This document shows positions 25,463 through 37,025 of a stretch of 64,000 nucleotides of DNA, in pieces (the stretch's first letter is position 1; every line of letters begins with the position of its first letter). The stretch is from NCBI GenBank assembly GCA_024220505.1, contig JAKZZE010000003.1, positions 1,364,001 through 1,428,000 on the forward strand, given 5' to 3'. The translations under genes and the position numbers were made by a program. The notes under the pieces are model-generated. The model did no database searches and was not told the origin of the DNA. It was given only the letters and a program-made list of their open reading frames with translations. This stretch comes from Rhizopus arrhizus (lineage: Eukaryota; Mucoromycota; Mucoromycetes; Mucorales; Rhizopodaceae).

Positions 25463-28400
25463 ATGGAAGCGTTTATTACACTTGTCGCTACAGACGCCTA
25501 TGCACCTGGAGCTTTGATCATTGCCCATCGTTTACGTGAACTGGGTTCAAAGAAAGATAAGGTCTGTCTAGTGACGCCCAACGTCTCTGGTCACGTCCAG
25601 ACTCTTCTTTCAAAGCTTTATGTTGTCATGCCCGTCAACACCTTGCGTTCAAAGGATTATGAAAATCTTACACTTCTTGGACGACCTGATTTGGATATCA
25701 CATTCACAAAGATTCATCTATGGTCTTTAACTCAATACAGCAAAATTGTTTTTTTGGATGCAGATACATTACCACTTCAAAATATTGATTCATTGTTTGA
25801 CAGACCTTCCTTTTCTGCTGCACCGGATGCTGGCTGGCCCGATTGCTTTAACTCTGGTGTATTTGTAGCAAAGCCTTCTAAGAAGATACACAGTGATCTT
25901 TTACAACTTGCAGCTAAAGAAGGTTCATTTGATGGTAAAAGGAAAATAAAAATATCTTTAAAATATTATTAATTTCTTTTGCTATCGTAGGAGGAGATCA
26001 AGGACTTTTAAATACATATTTCAGTTCATGGCCTAAGACGCCTTTTCATCGACTTCCATTCACGTTTAATACGACACCAACCGCTCAATATGGGTATGTG
26101 GAGGGAATGAATATACACATATAAAAAGCATTTTCATTTATCTTTAATTGGCTTAGTTACGCTCCGGCACAAGTACAATATGGAAATAACATTCATATTG
26201 CCCATTTCATTGGACAAAACAAACCTTGGAAATATCAACGATTTGCAGATGGAAAAGTATTACCCATGGGTGATGCTTGGGAAGGCACAAGCAAAATGGT
26301 TCAAACATGGTGGGATACCTGGGATAAATACTATGGAAAGGCAAGTGAAGGATCAAACTTTATTGTTTTAAATACTCACTTTATGTATAGAAATCACCAT
26401 GTGATTTACTTTTTGATGATTTACGATTTGATAGTGGATTTCAAACAAGTCCTATCATTCCATTTACTAGTGAAGCAATAAAGAATGCATGGGCAAATGA
26501 AGAATACAACATAAATGACAGCAGAAGGCAAATAAACCCTATGCCTCCTTTATCTACCATCACATTAACACAACCGGATTGGTTACAACAGGAATTAAAA
26601 TCAATTAGTGAACAGGTAAACAAAAAACAAAAAAGCATTCTCTTTTTCATATTTATGTTAATCGTCATTCTTAGAACTATTATCAAGAACATGATAATCG
26701 TCAGAGAAAAGCTTATCATCTTCAACAAGAAGGGCCTTATAGTATGATTCACTGGGATCCTGCTCATGAAGATCCACCTAACGTTGGATGCCTTGGGGCT
26801 GATATTCCCGACTTATCCAGCTACAGAAATGTCTGGGACCAATCTATCGATGATCAGCAGCAGCATGTTTGGGTTGCACCTGTGCTCCAGCCTGAACCCG
26901 ACATTATGATGAAACCCGAATACGCTCAATTTAGACAAGAAACAAAGATTAAGGATTGCAATCAAGAGGATGTTCATGAAGATACTAGTATTCATCATTC
27001 AATACAAGAAAAGGAGAAAATACCGCTTTTTGAAACTCAAAGCAATCATCACTCATTTCCTTGGGAATCCAATCCCCAACATTTTCCTGTCCCTACTCGT
27101 ATCTGGCAAGATGAATATCGCGAAACGACTTATTTTGGTAATCATCACGTTACACATGTAACTATGGAACCGAACGATTAATCTGGCTTTTTCTTTTTTA
27201 GAAAATGAAATAAGGAAGGAAAACAATCATATTGATAAACAAGAGCAAAGTGTTACGTGTGACAAGATATCTGATCGTAATGTACACATTGTTAGTGAAG
27301 AAAGCCACTGTTCTGAGAAGTATGAGGAACATTCTGAATGGTAAACATGTTTGCGGTGATTTTAAAAAACAAGAGACTTATATATAAGCATTAGGACGGA
27401 ACAGGCAGAGACCAATCATCTTGATGTTCATCTTAAACAAGAGAAACCAATCAATACCGAAGTACAGACTGCTAATGAATTTGCTATTGACGAAACATTG
27501 AGCCCCTCTGTTCAGTCAAGGATCGAAGACTTTATTGCTGACTTGCACAAAGAAGATGATGAGGACGACACCAGCGAAAGAGACCTTATTCCGATTAATT
27601 TTAAGTCATCCAGTCGATTGCAAAACTATACAATTTCTCCTCATGGAAGCTGCAGTACAAGCAGAGTAAGTAGTCGCTCAGGAAGTCGCCGGTCAAGTGT
27701 AGCTTCCAGTCGACGAAGCTCTCTCTCTGGAAAAAGACCTCTTAATGACCTTCCAAGTCTAGTGCCTACCCCTCGACCATCAAAGCTTTTTGCTACCGAT
27801 TCATCATCATCTGTTTTCAGCCGCAAGACACCTTATACCTCTGCTGCAGTCACACCCGAACTTGAAAAAATGAACTATTTTCATGAATATGATGACGATA
27901 ATTTTATGGTTGAGAAAGCCAATGAAGACTTTTTGCCATCGGCCTCTTATTGTTTAAATGAATCCTTAGAATTAGCACATACCGAGACGTGGAATCCAAT
28001 GGATGCATTAACCAAGCTCAAATTACAAAGCGAAAATATGGTTCTCAAGCAATCCTTGACAGAAGCTCTGAACCGAGCAGTAGCCCAGGAAACAGAAAAG
28101 CGAGACATGATGCATGAATACAAATCAGTTTGGGAAGATGAGCCAAGCTTTATTTCAGGACAATCATCTCCTCGTACCCCCATTATTCGCGGTATGTCAT
28201 CTAATTTATCAAATGAAATTGAATTGGAAAAAGAAAGGTATCGTCAGCAGCGTGAATCGCTTAGTATGGCTCAGCCGCAAACAGCAATTGCGTCGCTTTT
28301 GGAAGCCGAGTTGGATCTTTCGAGAGGCACCTTATTTCAAAGAAGATACGAAGAAATACCTACAAAAGCTCAAGAATTACCCTTGATTCACATTAAAGAA

Positions 28401-31397
28401 GAAGAGGAAGATTTACATGCTGCTTATTTTAATGATGATGTGATCAAAGAAGCACAAAGAAGGCTCAATGCTCTTGTGGTTAATGATGATAATGATTGGG
28501 AGAACGATGGTGACAAATTATGGTCAATCTCAGAAATGAATATCACTGGAAAGCTTGTCCAGAATCCTTCTCATTTGTATCAGCAAGCTAAAGCATCAGG
28601 ATCATCCAACTTTTATTCTAGTAGTAACACATCAAAGTTTGATGTCTATCAAAACTTAAAAACGTACCAATCCCCTGTACAATCTGAAGCTCTTTCGATC
28701 TTGAACTCATTGAGTATCTTAGAGGTGAAAGAGGTTGACCTATTCAAAAGTACAGGAGATCTTTGCCAAGCGCAACTTCAAGAGAAGGAGCCATTAGAGA
28801 TAGAGGAGCATAAAGTTGTCAAACCAGAAGAGGATGATATTCAACGATTCGGATATCGGAAAGACAAGGCCTCCCTTGAAAAGAAGGTTGTAAGTCATGT
28901 TGAGCAATCTGAAAAGAGTCTTGATAAAGGAATTGCAAAAGACAAGGTATCAGCATCATCTGATGAAGAATGGGAAACCATCCAACGAGTGACTTTGGCG
29001 AGAAAAGATCATGAAGAACACTTGCTTGATAAGAGAATGCCTATTTTAAACGAGGATAAAGCGGCAATACTAAAAGAAGCCCTAGAGGGCGAAAAAGAGT
29101 ACTTGATTGATACTACTTCAAAAGAGCTCTTTGAAAAAGAGGTTAATAGCATGAGGGCTGAGAAATCTAAAGGAGAAATGGTTGAGAAGGAGAAGAATAT
29201 AACACATTTGATAAGCAAAAAGCACACAGAACAAGAAAACGTCAAGAAAAGCGAATGTTTAATTGCTGCAGATGCTGCTGTAACAACTCAATCGGAGCCT
29301 TCAGTGATCGAGCGGGATTATGTGACTGAAGCTGCTGCAAAAGAAGAGATTGTATCTATATCAGATGAGGATATGTTTACTGTACAAGTAAAAAGTGAAG
29401 TAATTGAAAAGGAGACAAGCACCAAAGAAGAAGACGAAATAATTGGGTTTATAACTAAAGAAAAGAGAAGTCGCAGACCAACAATGGAAGAATTTGTGTT
29501 TATTGACGAAGGGTCAATTTCTGAGGATGCAATGGAAGCTGAAATATTTAATACAAACATAATAGAAATCCCTCAAGAGAAAAAAGAGCTTATGGCATCA
29601 GAATATGAAGAGCAATTTTATGCATCGCAAGTCCATGGCCTACAAAGCTTCAAAGAGCAAGTTGCTCAAGAAAGAGCTATTGAAAAAGGAGAAACAAATC
29701 AAGAAAATGAACTGAGAACGGAGAAGTATCAAGGATTTACCAAAGAAAAGCAAGTAGAAGAAAGTGGAAAGAAAATTACCGAAATAATAGAAAGGATTGT
29801 TGGAAGCTCATCAACAGCAGTAGAACAGTCTCATGAGGCTCAGATAGAGCAATCGGACGTGGATGTACTATTTGTCAACAATCAAAAAGAACAAACCGGA
29901 GAACAGCTTAGGGGATTAGCAATCGAAATTCTTGATGAAGCAAAGGGGGGATGCAGTAGAAATAAGGGAAAGCAAAAGGAAGTCAATGATAAACTTAAAA
30001 TGATCAAGCATCAAATACACAAACAATTGGTATACAAACAACCAATATATAAAGAACGACTTCATCTCAAAGATTATGATTCAGCTATCTATGACAGCAG
30101 CAGTGTTGGGAGGTATACTGTTGAAACTTTGGAAGTTGATAGTGATTTGCAGGAATTGATACAGCATATCGAGAAGCTTCAAGAAGTCATTGAAGTTGAA
30201 AGTTTAGAAACTGAATCTGAAGTCCAAAGGCATGTTGTGCAGATGATGGAAATTGAAGAAGATGTTTTAGAGGCTGAAACAATGAATGATGAAGTCTATT
30301 TGGAAGTCATTGAGATTGAAGATGATGGCTCAGAGGTTGAGACAATGGATTGTGGTGCTACAGAAGAAGTTATGGAAATTGAAGAAGCTTTTAAGATTGA
30401 GCCAATGAGTCGTGAGATTAGCTTGGACATAATAGAGATTGAGGAAGAGGTTTCTGATACTGACACAGTGAGACCCGATGAAGTCAGCATGGAGTTTATG
30501 GAAATTGAAGATGAAATTTCACCAACTGAAGCAATAACCCGTGAAATTAGCTTGGATATTATAGAAGTTGAAGATGCTGCTTCAGATGATATAATGACTA
30601 GTTCTGAGTCTGCAGAACAAGTAACGGCAACAGGAGCTTTACAGACTGAAATACTAAGCCGTGAAACCAGTCTAGATATAATTGATTACTACGATGATGT
30701 TTTCAGAACAGAGTCCATGAGCCGTGATGCTAGTTTTGATTTAGTAGAAGCTCTAGACAACGATCTAAAAGTGGAGACATCAAATTGTGAGATTTTTCAG
30801 GAGACAACGGAAACAAAAGATGAAACTTTACAAACAGAATTGATGAGCCGCGAGTTTAGTTTGGATATAATAGAAGTCGAAGATATAGGTTCAGAAATTG
30901 AAACAAAAAATATTGAACATATCCCAGAAATATTGAAGATTGAAGACGATGATGTTAATATCGAAACAGTAAGCTACGAGGTTGATATGGAAATCATTGA
31001 AATTGAAAAGCCTTCTGAAAAGATATCTGAGTCTCCTACAGCGGAAATCAACAAGAATATTTATGGGACAAAGGGTTCTACCTCTGTTGCTGCTATGGAA
31101 TTTAGCAAAAGTGGTCCAGTAATGCCTTTTCCAGTGCGTTCAATATCAGAAAGTCTTCTTTCAACTTCAAAAAGAGCAGTAGCCTCCGCTGAAACCACGC
31201 CTGTTGTTGTTGAAATATTTGGAGGAAGGAGAGATTCCCCTGAATCGGAAGAAGATATTGTCTTAAGAGTCAGAACACTTGGAAGTAATGCATCAAGATC
31301 AATAATTACCTCTGTGGAGACGACACCATCTTCATCTAGGTCGATATCAACAAATATTCCTTCTGGTAACAATGACTCAAAGACTCCATTTTCCTAA
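25463..31397 (+). CDS. Glycogenin with giant repeat-bearing C-terminal tail
   Basis: Seven exons: 25463-25934, 25991-26093, 26157-26340, 26391-26615, 26675-27137, 27202-27340 and 27395-31397, giving 1862 residues. The first 270 residues are a GT8 glycogenin domain: FITLVATDAYAPGALIIAHRL, the DxD of LDADTLPL, FNSGVFVAKPS, GDQGLLNTYF, RLPFTFN, YGNNIHIAHFIGQNKPW. It self-glucosylates from UDP-glucose to prime glycogen; tyrosines in TAQYGYAPAQVQYG are candidate acceptors. A downstream SFPWESNP then PTRIW block matches the conserved fungal HFPWE/PTRVF region. The remaining 1400 residues are acidic, low-complexity and predicted disordered by eye, with Ser-rich start (SRSGSRRSSVASSRRSS), KE-rich middle and a 21-residue repeat array. 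Typical fungal glycogenins are some 600-700 residues. Intron 3 uses a GC donor. The usual C-terminal glycogen-synthase-binding helix was not recognised. Confidence 0.88.
30231..31013 (+). repeat. About twelve degenerate 63-bp (21-residue) coding repeats in glycogenin tail
   Basis: Each unit approximates S-L-D-I-I-E-I-E-D-x-x-S-x-x-E-T-M-S-R-E-I. Clear copies include SLDIIEIEEEVSDTDTV, SMEFMEIEDEISPTEAI, SLDIIEVEDAAS, SLDIIDYYDDVFRTESMS and SLDIIEVEDIGSEIETK, most 21 residues apart, a few 20 or 22. The copies are diverged at the DNA level, so the array is old and the protein sequence looks maintained. Confidence 0.8.
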
Positions 31398-31679
31398 TCT
31401 ACCTAATGAAAACAGTATATGTTTGATTTATTTTATTTGTATCTTTTCATTATTAATAGCACCAATAAAGTTTTTTGGTAAAATTTTAAAGCATTTGATT
31501 TAAGAACATTATATAGATCGCATGGCTGTTTTCAGTTATTTTTCTAGAAAAGAGCAACCACCTTTCCCTTATCTCTGATTGGCTCAAAATAACATCACCC
31601 GCGAATGGTGTGCTGGGAATTTATACAATAAGTTACGGTAAAATGCATAAATAAGTATTTTTTCCCCTGAGACAAAATA
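31398..31679. promoter_or_regulatory. Region between glycogenin and exportin-1 genes
   Basis: 282 bp holding the glycogenin 3' UTR (AATAAA at 31464-31469) and the exportin-1 promoter, including a CAAT-like GATTGGCT at 31578-31585. Confidence 0.4.
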
Positions 31680-34600
31680 ATGACAGACATTATCATAGAC
31701 TTTAGTAAGGAACTTGATGTTTCTATATTGGATCAAGTCGTATTGACTTTTTATACTGGTTCTGGACTAGACGTAAGCCTATTATTTATCTCAATAACGC
31801 TTTGCTAATATTTTTCTAAAAGCAACAAGTGGCACAACAACTCCTAACTCAGTTTCAAGATCACGACGATGCTTGGACTCGAGTTGATTGCATACTTGAG
31901 CAATCTAAATTACCTCAAACAAAGGTACACAAATAAAGCTTTATATAGCTCATAGCTGATTATACAAAAAATAAAATAAAAATAAAACGAAACAAAACAG
32001 TTCATCGCATTACAGATCTTGGAAAAGTTTGTTCAAACTAGGTGGAATATTTTACCAGCTGATAATAGAAATGGTATGTACATATTAGAGCACGCATAAA
32101 AAGCACTAAAACTGTCTATTATCTCAGCTATTCGTTACTTTATTGTCAACATTATCATCAAAATATCTTCAGATGAAGCAAATTTTAATAAAGAACGTAC
32201 TTACATAAACAAGCTCAATATGGTATTAGTTCAGGTAATGCGTATATGTGGTGTAAAATAGTATATCAATATTTTATCATTAGATATTGAAACAAGATTG
32301 GCCACGTCATTGGCCATCTTTTATTCCAGAAATCGTATCCTCCAGCAAGACCAATTTAACATTATGCGAGAATAATATGACTATATTGAAACTTTTAAGG
32401 TATAAGTGAATGAATTTTAACAAGAGTTTATTACCCTCATAATGTCTTTTTAGTGAAGAAATATTTGATTATTCAGCAGAACAAATGATACATTTAAAAA
32501 CATCCAATCTTAGACAATCAATATGTGATGAATTTTCCGAAATATTTTACTTATGTGTGGAAATATTAGAAAAAGCAACTAAAACAAGCTTAGTCAAAGT
32601 AACTCTAGATACATTATTGAGATTTTTAAGTTGGATTCCAGTTGGATATATATTTGAAACAGATCTTATTCAACTTCTTGGGAAGGTAAAAAAAGAAAAA
32701 GAGGGAGAAAGGGAGAGGTGATAAACCACTAGTCTTTTTAATCTCATACAGCCTCCTTAGTTCTTTCAAGCACCACATCACCGTAATATTACCCTCAAGT
32801 GTCTCACTGAAATAGGCAGCTTATCTGTCAACAGCGAACATACTGAGAAAGTAATTGCTTTGTTTAGCCAAGTAATGTCCTCTGTAAATATAATAATGCC
32901 CCTTGATACAGGTAACCAATCCCTTTTCTCCTTAGCTGCACTAATGATAAACACAGCTTATTATAATTTCCTAAAGATATTGCTTCAGTATATGAAAATA
33001 GTAGTAATGATGACCAGGAATTTGTTCAGGATCTATCCTTGTTTTTAACAAGCTTCCTGGAAACTCATGTGCAGGTATATATGCTCTTTAAGGTGACATG
33101 TACTAATTATATTGATACACTTTAAACCAGACAATCGAACAAAACCAAGAATTCAATGAGTTACTCATTAATGCGCATCGTTATATGATCAATATATCCA
33201 ATGTTGAAGATCGTGAAATATTCAAGATCTGTCTAGAATATTGGTCCAAGTTAGTGAGATCATTATATGAAGAGGCAGTAAACATAAATATATACAACAA
33301 TGTATATTTTATAAATCAGTACCAAAACTATGGAGAAAGACCACGGATGAGAAAGAATGTGTATGTTGATATATTGTCCAGTTTACGTGTAGTCATGATT
33401 GAAAGGATGGTCAAACCGGAAGAGGTTCTTATTGTGGAAGATGAAGAAGGCGAAATTGTACGTGAATTTGTAAAAGAAAGTGATACAATTGTATTATACA
33501 AGAGCATGAAAGAGGTCTTGGTCTATTTGACCAATTTAGATGTAGCAGATACTGAAAAGATCATGACGATTAAACTGAGCCGACAAGTGGACGGAAGTGA
33601 ATGGTCCTGGCAAAATTTAAACAAGCTGTGCTGGGCTGTTGGATCTATATCTGGAGCAATGAATACAGACACTGAAAAGATATTCTTGGTTTTTGTCATC
33701 AAGGAATTACTAGAACTTTGTGAGAAAAAGAATGGTAAAAATAATAAGGCAGTTGTAGCATCTAATATTATGTATTGCGTGGGTCAATATCCAAGGTTCC
33801 TGAAATCACACTGGAGATTTCTCAAGACAGTTATCAATAAGCTCTTTGAATTCATGCATGAATCTCACGAAGGGGTACAGGACATGGCCTGTGATACTTT
33901 TATCAAGATATCAGGGGAATGTAAGCGTTGCTTTGTGGCACAGCAAGTAGGGGAAGTCTGTCCTTTTGTTGAAGAAATCATCGACCAGATTCAAAGTATT
34001 ACATCAGATCTTTCTGCTCAACAGGTTAAGAAAAGAGAAGCTTCTAGTTTAAAATCAGTGTACTAATTAAACACCATAGACTCATACTTTTTATAAAGCA
34101 GTAGGGTGCATGATATCAGCCCAAACAAACAAATCTATTCAAGAAAGTTTGATCAATAAGCTCATGAGAATACCTAATATGGCGGTAATGCATTCTAGTA
34201 TTTATATAAGCAAACTCTCATCCATACACTTTCAAATCATAGTGGAATGATGTAGTAATGTTTCTTAGTAATGATACAAACATTTTACATGATGCTCAAC
34301 AAGTCAAGTTTTTGTCAAATGTATTAAAAACAAACATTTCTGTCTGCTCCTCCGTTGGTCCTGGTTTTATTAACCAGCTGAATGTTATTTATGTAGATCT
34401 TTTAACTCTTTATCGTGCTGTGGGAACTATTATAAATCAATTAGTTGTTGAACAAGGTAAAATTATAACTGCAATAGACGGTTTGGTGGGAAATTTATTT
34501 CTTTGAAGGACAAATTGCCATTAAAACTCCCAAATTTCGTGCTCTTAAATCAATCAAGAAGGATATTTTAAAGCTTATTGACACTTATATTGAATGTGCC

Positions 34601-35771
34601 ACCAATATTGACTACGTTAACAAACATATGATAACGCCTTTTTTAGCAACTACCTTGCATGATTATAACAGTAATATCGATATTGTTAGAGAGTCATATG
34701 TACTTGAAGTGATTACAACTTTAATCGGTAAATTAAATGTAAATACACAAAGATACCGTGTTTACTTTATATTCATTAAATTTATAATAGGCTCTATTGA
34801 TACCACACATACCTGATATACTTCAAGCTACATTTGAACCTACATTAAGTATGATTACTAAAGACTTTACAGAATATCCCGAACACAGAGAAGGATTTTA
34901 TCATATGTTACGTGCTATCAATCGTCACTGCTTCCCAGGTACAAAAAAAGATAAACATAAAAGAACAATAAGCTTATGATTGGTATATTAGCATTATTGG
35001 AACTAGAACCTCCTCAATTTAAATTGTTTATCGATAGTGTTGTATGGGGTTTCAAGCATACATTACGCAACATTGCAGACATTGGATTGAACACATGCGA
35101 GGAACTTATAAAAAATATGAGCTCAACTGATCCAAACATTGCTGGAGCTTTTTACCAATCATACTACTTAAGTATTCTTCAAGACATATTCTTTGTATTA
35201 ACAGATAGAGACCATAAAAGTGGTAAGTTCATGTTAAATGTTGGATATAACCTTACATGATGAAGGCTGAACTGTATTGTAGGATTTAAAGGACAGACAG
35301 AAATCTTAGCACTCTTGTTTAACCTAGTAAAAAATAATACAATTAGCGTGGCTCTCTATGATCCTTCTCAAGTGACCGATGCAGACATAAATAATACCAA
35401 ATTTTTAGAGGAATATGTATTAGCCTTGCTTCTCAACGCCTTTCCTCATCTTCAAAGGTAAGAAAAGTTAAATAATATAATAATCCCTTTTGCTATGTTA
35501 TATGTAACTCGCTGCATATAGGGGACAGATTGTAGTCTTTGTACATGCCATGTTTGAATATAATAATAATCTTCCAAAGTTCAAGCTGGAAGTACGTGAT
35601 TTTCTTATTCAGCTCAAAGAATTTGCTGGAGAAAATACTGAGCTCTATTTAGAAGAAAAGGAAGCAGAAATGGAGTCAAAACGAAAAGAAGAAAAAGAAA
35701 AAGCATTACGTATACCCGGCATGGTTAAACCATCAGAGTTACCATGTATGGACGAAGATGAAGCTCTTTAG
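31680..35771 (+). CDS. XPO1: Exportin-1 (CRM1), nuclear export receptor
   Basis: Sixteen exons encode 1072 residues, against 1071 in human. Exon starts and ends: 31680-31772, 31823-31924, 32001-32073, 32128-32234, 32284-32399, 32454-32685, 32761-32911, 32977-33074, 33131-34024, 34080-34184, 34243-34456, 34509-34738, 34791-34938, 34992-35222, 35283-35457, 35522-35771. HEAT-repeat karyopherin with strongly conserved blocks: [14 protein letters not shown] (the CRIME N-terminal region), [75 protein letters not shown] and a LRDFL-like [14 protein letters not shown] end. It exports leucine-rich NES cargo with Ran-GTP. Cys521 in LLELCEKK corresponds to the leptomycin-reactive human Cys528. The acidic C-terminal tail is present. 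Confidence 0.96.
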
Positions 35772-36079
35772 TATTGTATTTTTCTTTCTTTTGCATGTAT
35801 ATATTTATGTAATGAAATTGTCCGTTTTACTCTTTGATATTTTTTTTTCTGCAGTCTTCAAATGAGAATATCATTTAAAATAACAGACTGAAGCTAGTTC
35901 TACGCACCATCTGCTTAATCTTCAATCCAATCGGCCTATATCAGTTAAATTTGATTGATTGAAAGGAAATAAGCACATAAATATATCAAATGTATTATAA
36001 ATTATAACATGTATCTGTTGTAGACTTGATTTTACGCAATCAGTTTACTTACAGTACAATATCATTGTGATCAACCTCA
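35772..36079. other. Intergenic downstream of exportin-1
   Basis: AT-rich 3' flank, no gene recognised. Confidence 0.4.
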
Positions 36080-36446
36080 GATAATTGTATTTATTGTCGG
36101 TTTGCTGCAATGATACATAACCTCATAAACACCTTGTGGTGAGGCTTCTCTTGGATTTAATAATTGGAGGATATCGAAACCAGGAAAGCAGCAAGTAATT
36201 ATTTCGATGACATCATCTAAGTTTTCTGGAAATCAAGGGCATTTTACATATGAATGCATGTATATTTACGAAAGAGATACAAAGTGTATCAACAATGCTG
36301 ACTTTCTCTGGTATCACTTCCACACGAAAGGTTATTAAGCATAATGTATCTTTTGTCCACTGTAGATCATTAAAAATGCTTAATAGAGTCGGTATTGAAG
36401 TCAATATAAGTAAACGCATATTATATTCTGTTTTGTTCAAGCTCAT
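36080..36446 (-). pseudogene. Decayed coding fragment of unknown family
   Basis: Two minus-strand frames join into one coherent text. The upstream piece contains LQWTKDTLCLITFRVEVIPE and SFVNIHAFICKMPLISRKL; after a one-frame shift near 36220 it continues DDVIEIITCCFPGFDILQLL, NPREASPQGVYEVMYHC and ends at a stop near 36080. Neighbouring frames are full of stops. Regular amino-acid composition across the frameshift argues for a former gene, not chance. I do not recognise the family. It lies between the convergent exportin-1 and tomosyn genes. Confidence 0.45.
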
Positions 36447-37025
36447 TTAATTCCTATGATACCATTTCAGGTCTTCAATAAATAAGGTAACGGAAGAATA
36501 TGAAGCTAATGTTTTTTGGTTGGTGCCATTGACTAAGAGAAGGGACTAATTAACACAAGGCAGCTGAAGACTTCAATTTGAAAATTGTCGTTTACAGTAA
36601 CGTGAGACTTTCACAATATTAATATCCATATGTCCTATGTCATTCGTTATTAGAATTTCTCTCAATCAAGGTGTTAAGACAAAGCGTTCAAAATGTTTCT
36701 TCTATGACATTATAATTAATGGATTTTTTCTTGAAGTTCATCCAATAAAAATAAAAATTGGTTATGGATAAACTTTTATCTTTATACTTTGTTGGCAATA
36801 TCATAATTGTATCTATTTAAGTTATTGAGTCATTAAATTATCTTTTAGTCGTGGATCAGGCTAATTTTAAGATGGATTCACATTATAAAACTAATTTGAC
36901 ATTCATAAAGGTCAGATTGTATAAAATTGAGTGCGATTTTCTATTTTATAATATTGATATCAATAAAGCGTATTGTTTTATTATTTACAAATGGATATAA
37001 AATGCAGTGATATACTATATGTAAA
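36447..37025. other. Intergenic, 3' flank of tomosyn-like gene
   Basis: AT-rich; no coding signal apart from weak extension of the upstream pseudogene near 36450-36530. Confidence 0.4.

Noticed and set aside
33890..33892. Cysteine in DMACDTF as the leptomycin target of exportin-1
   Set aside because: By position this corresponds to about human residue 577; the reactive cysteine is the one in LLELCEKK (Cys521).
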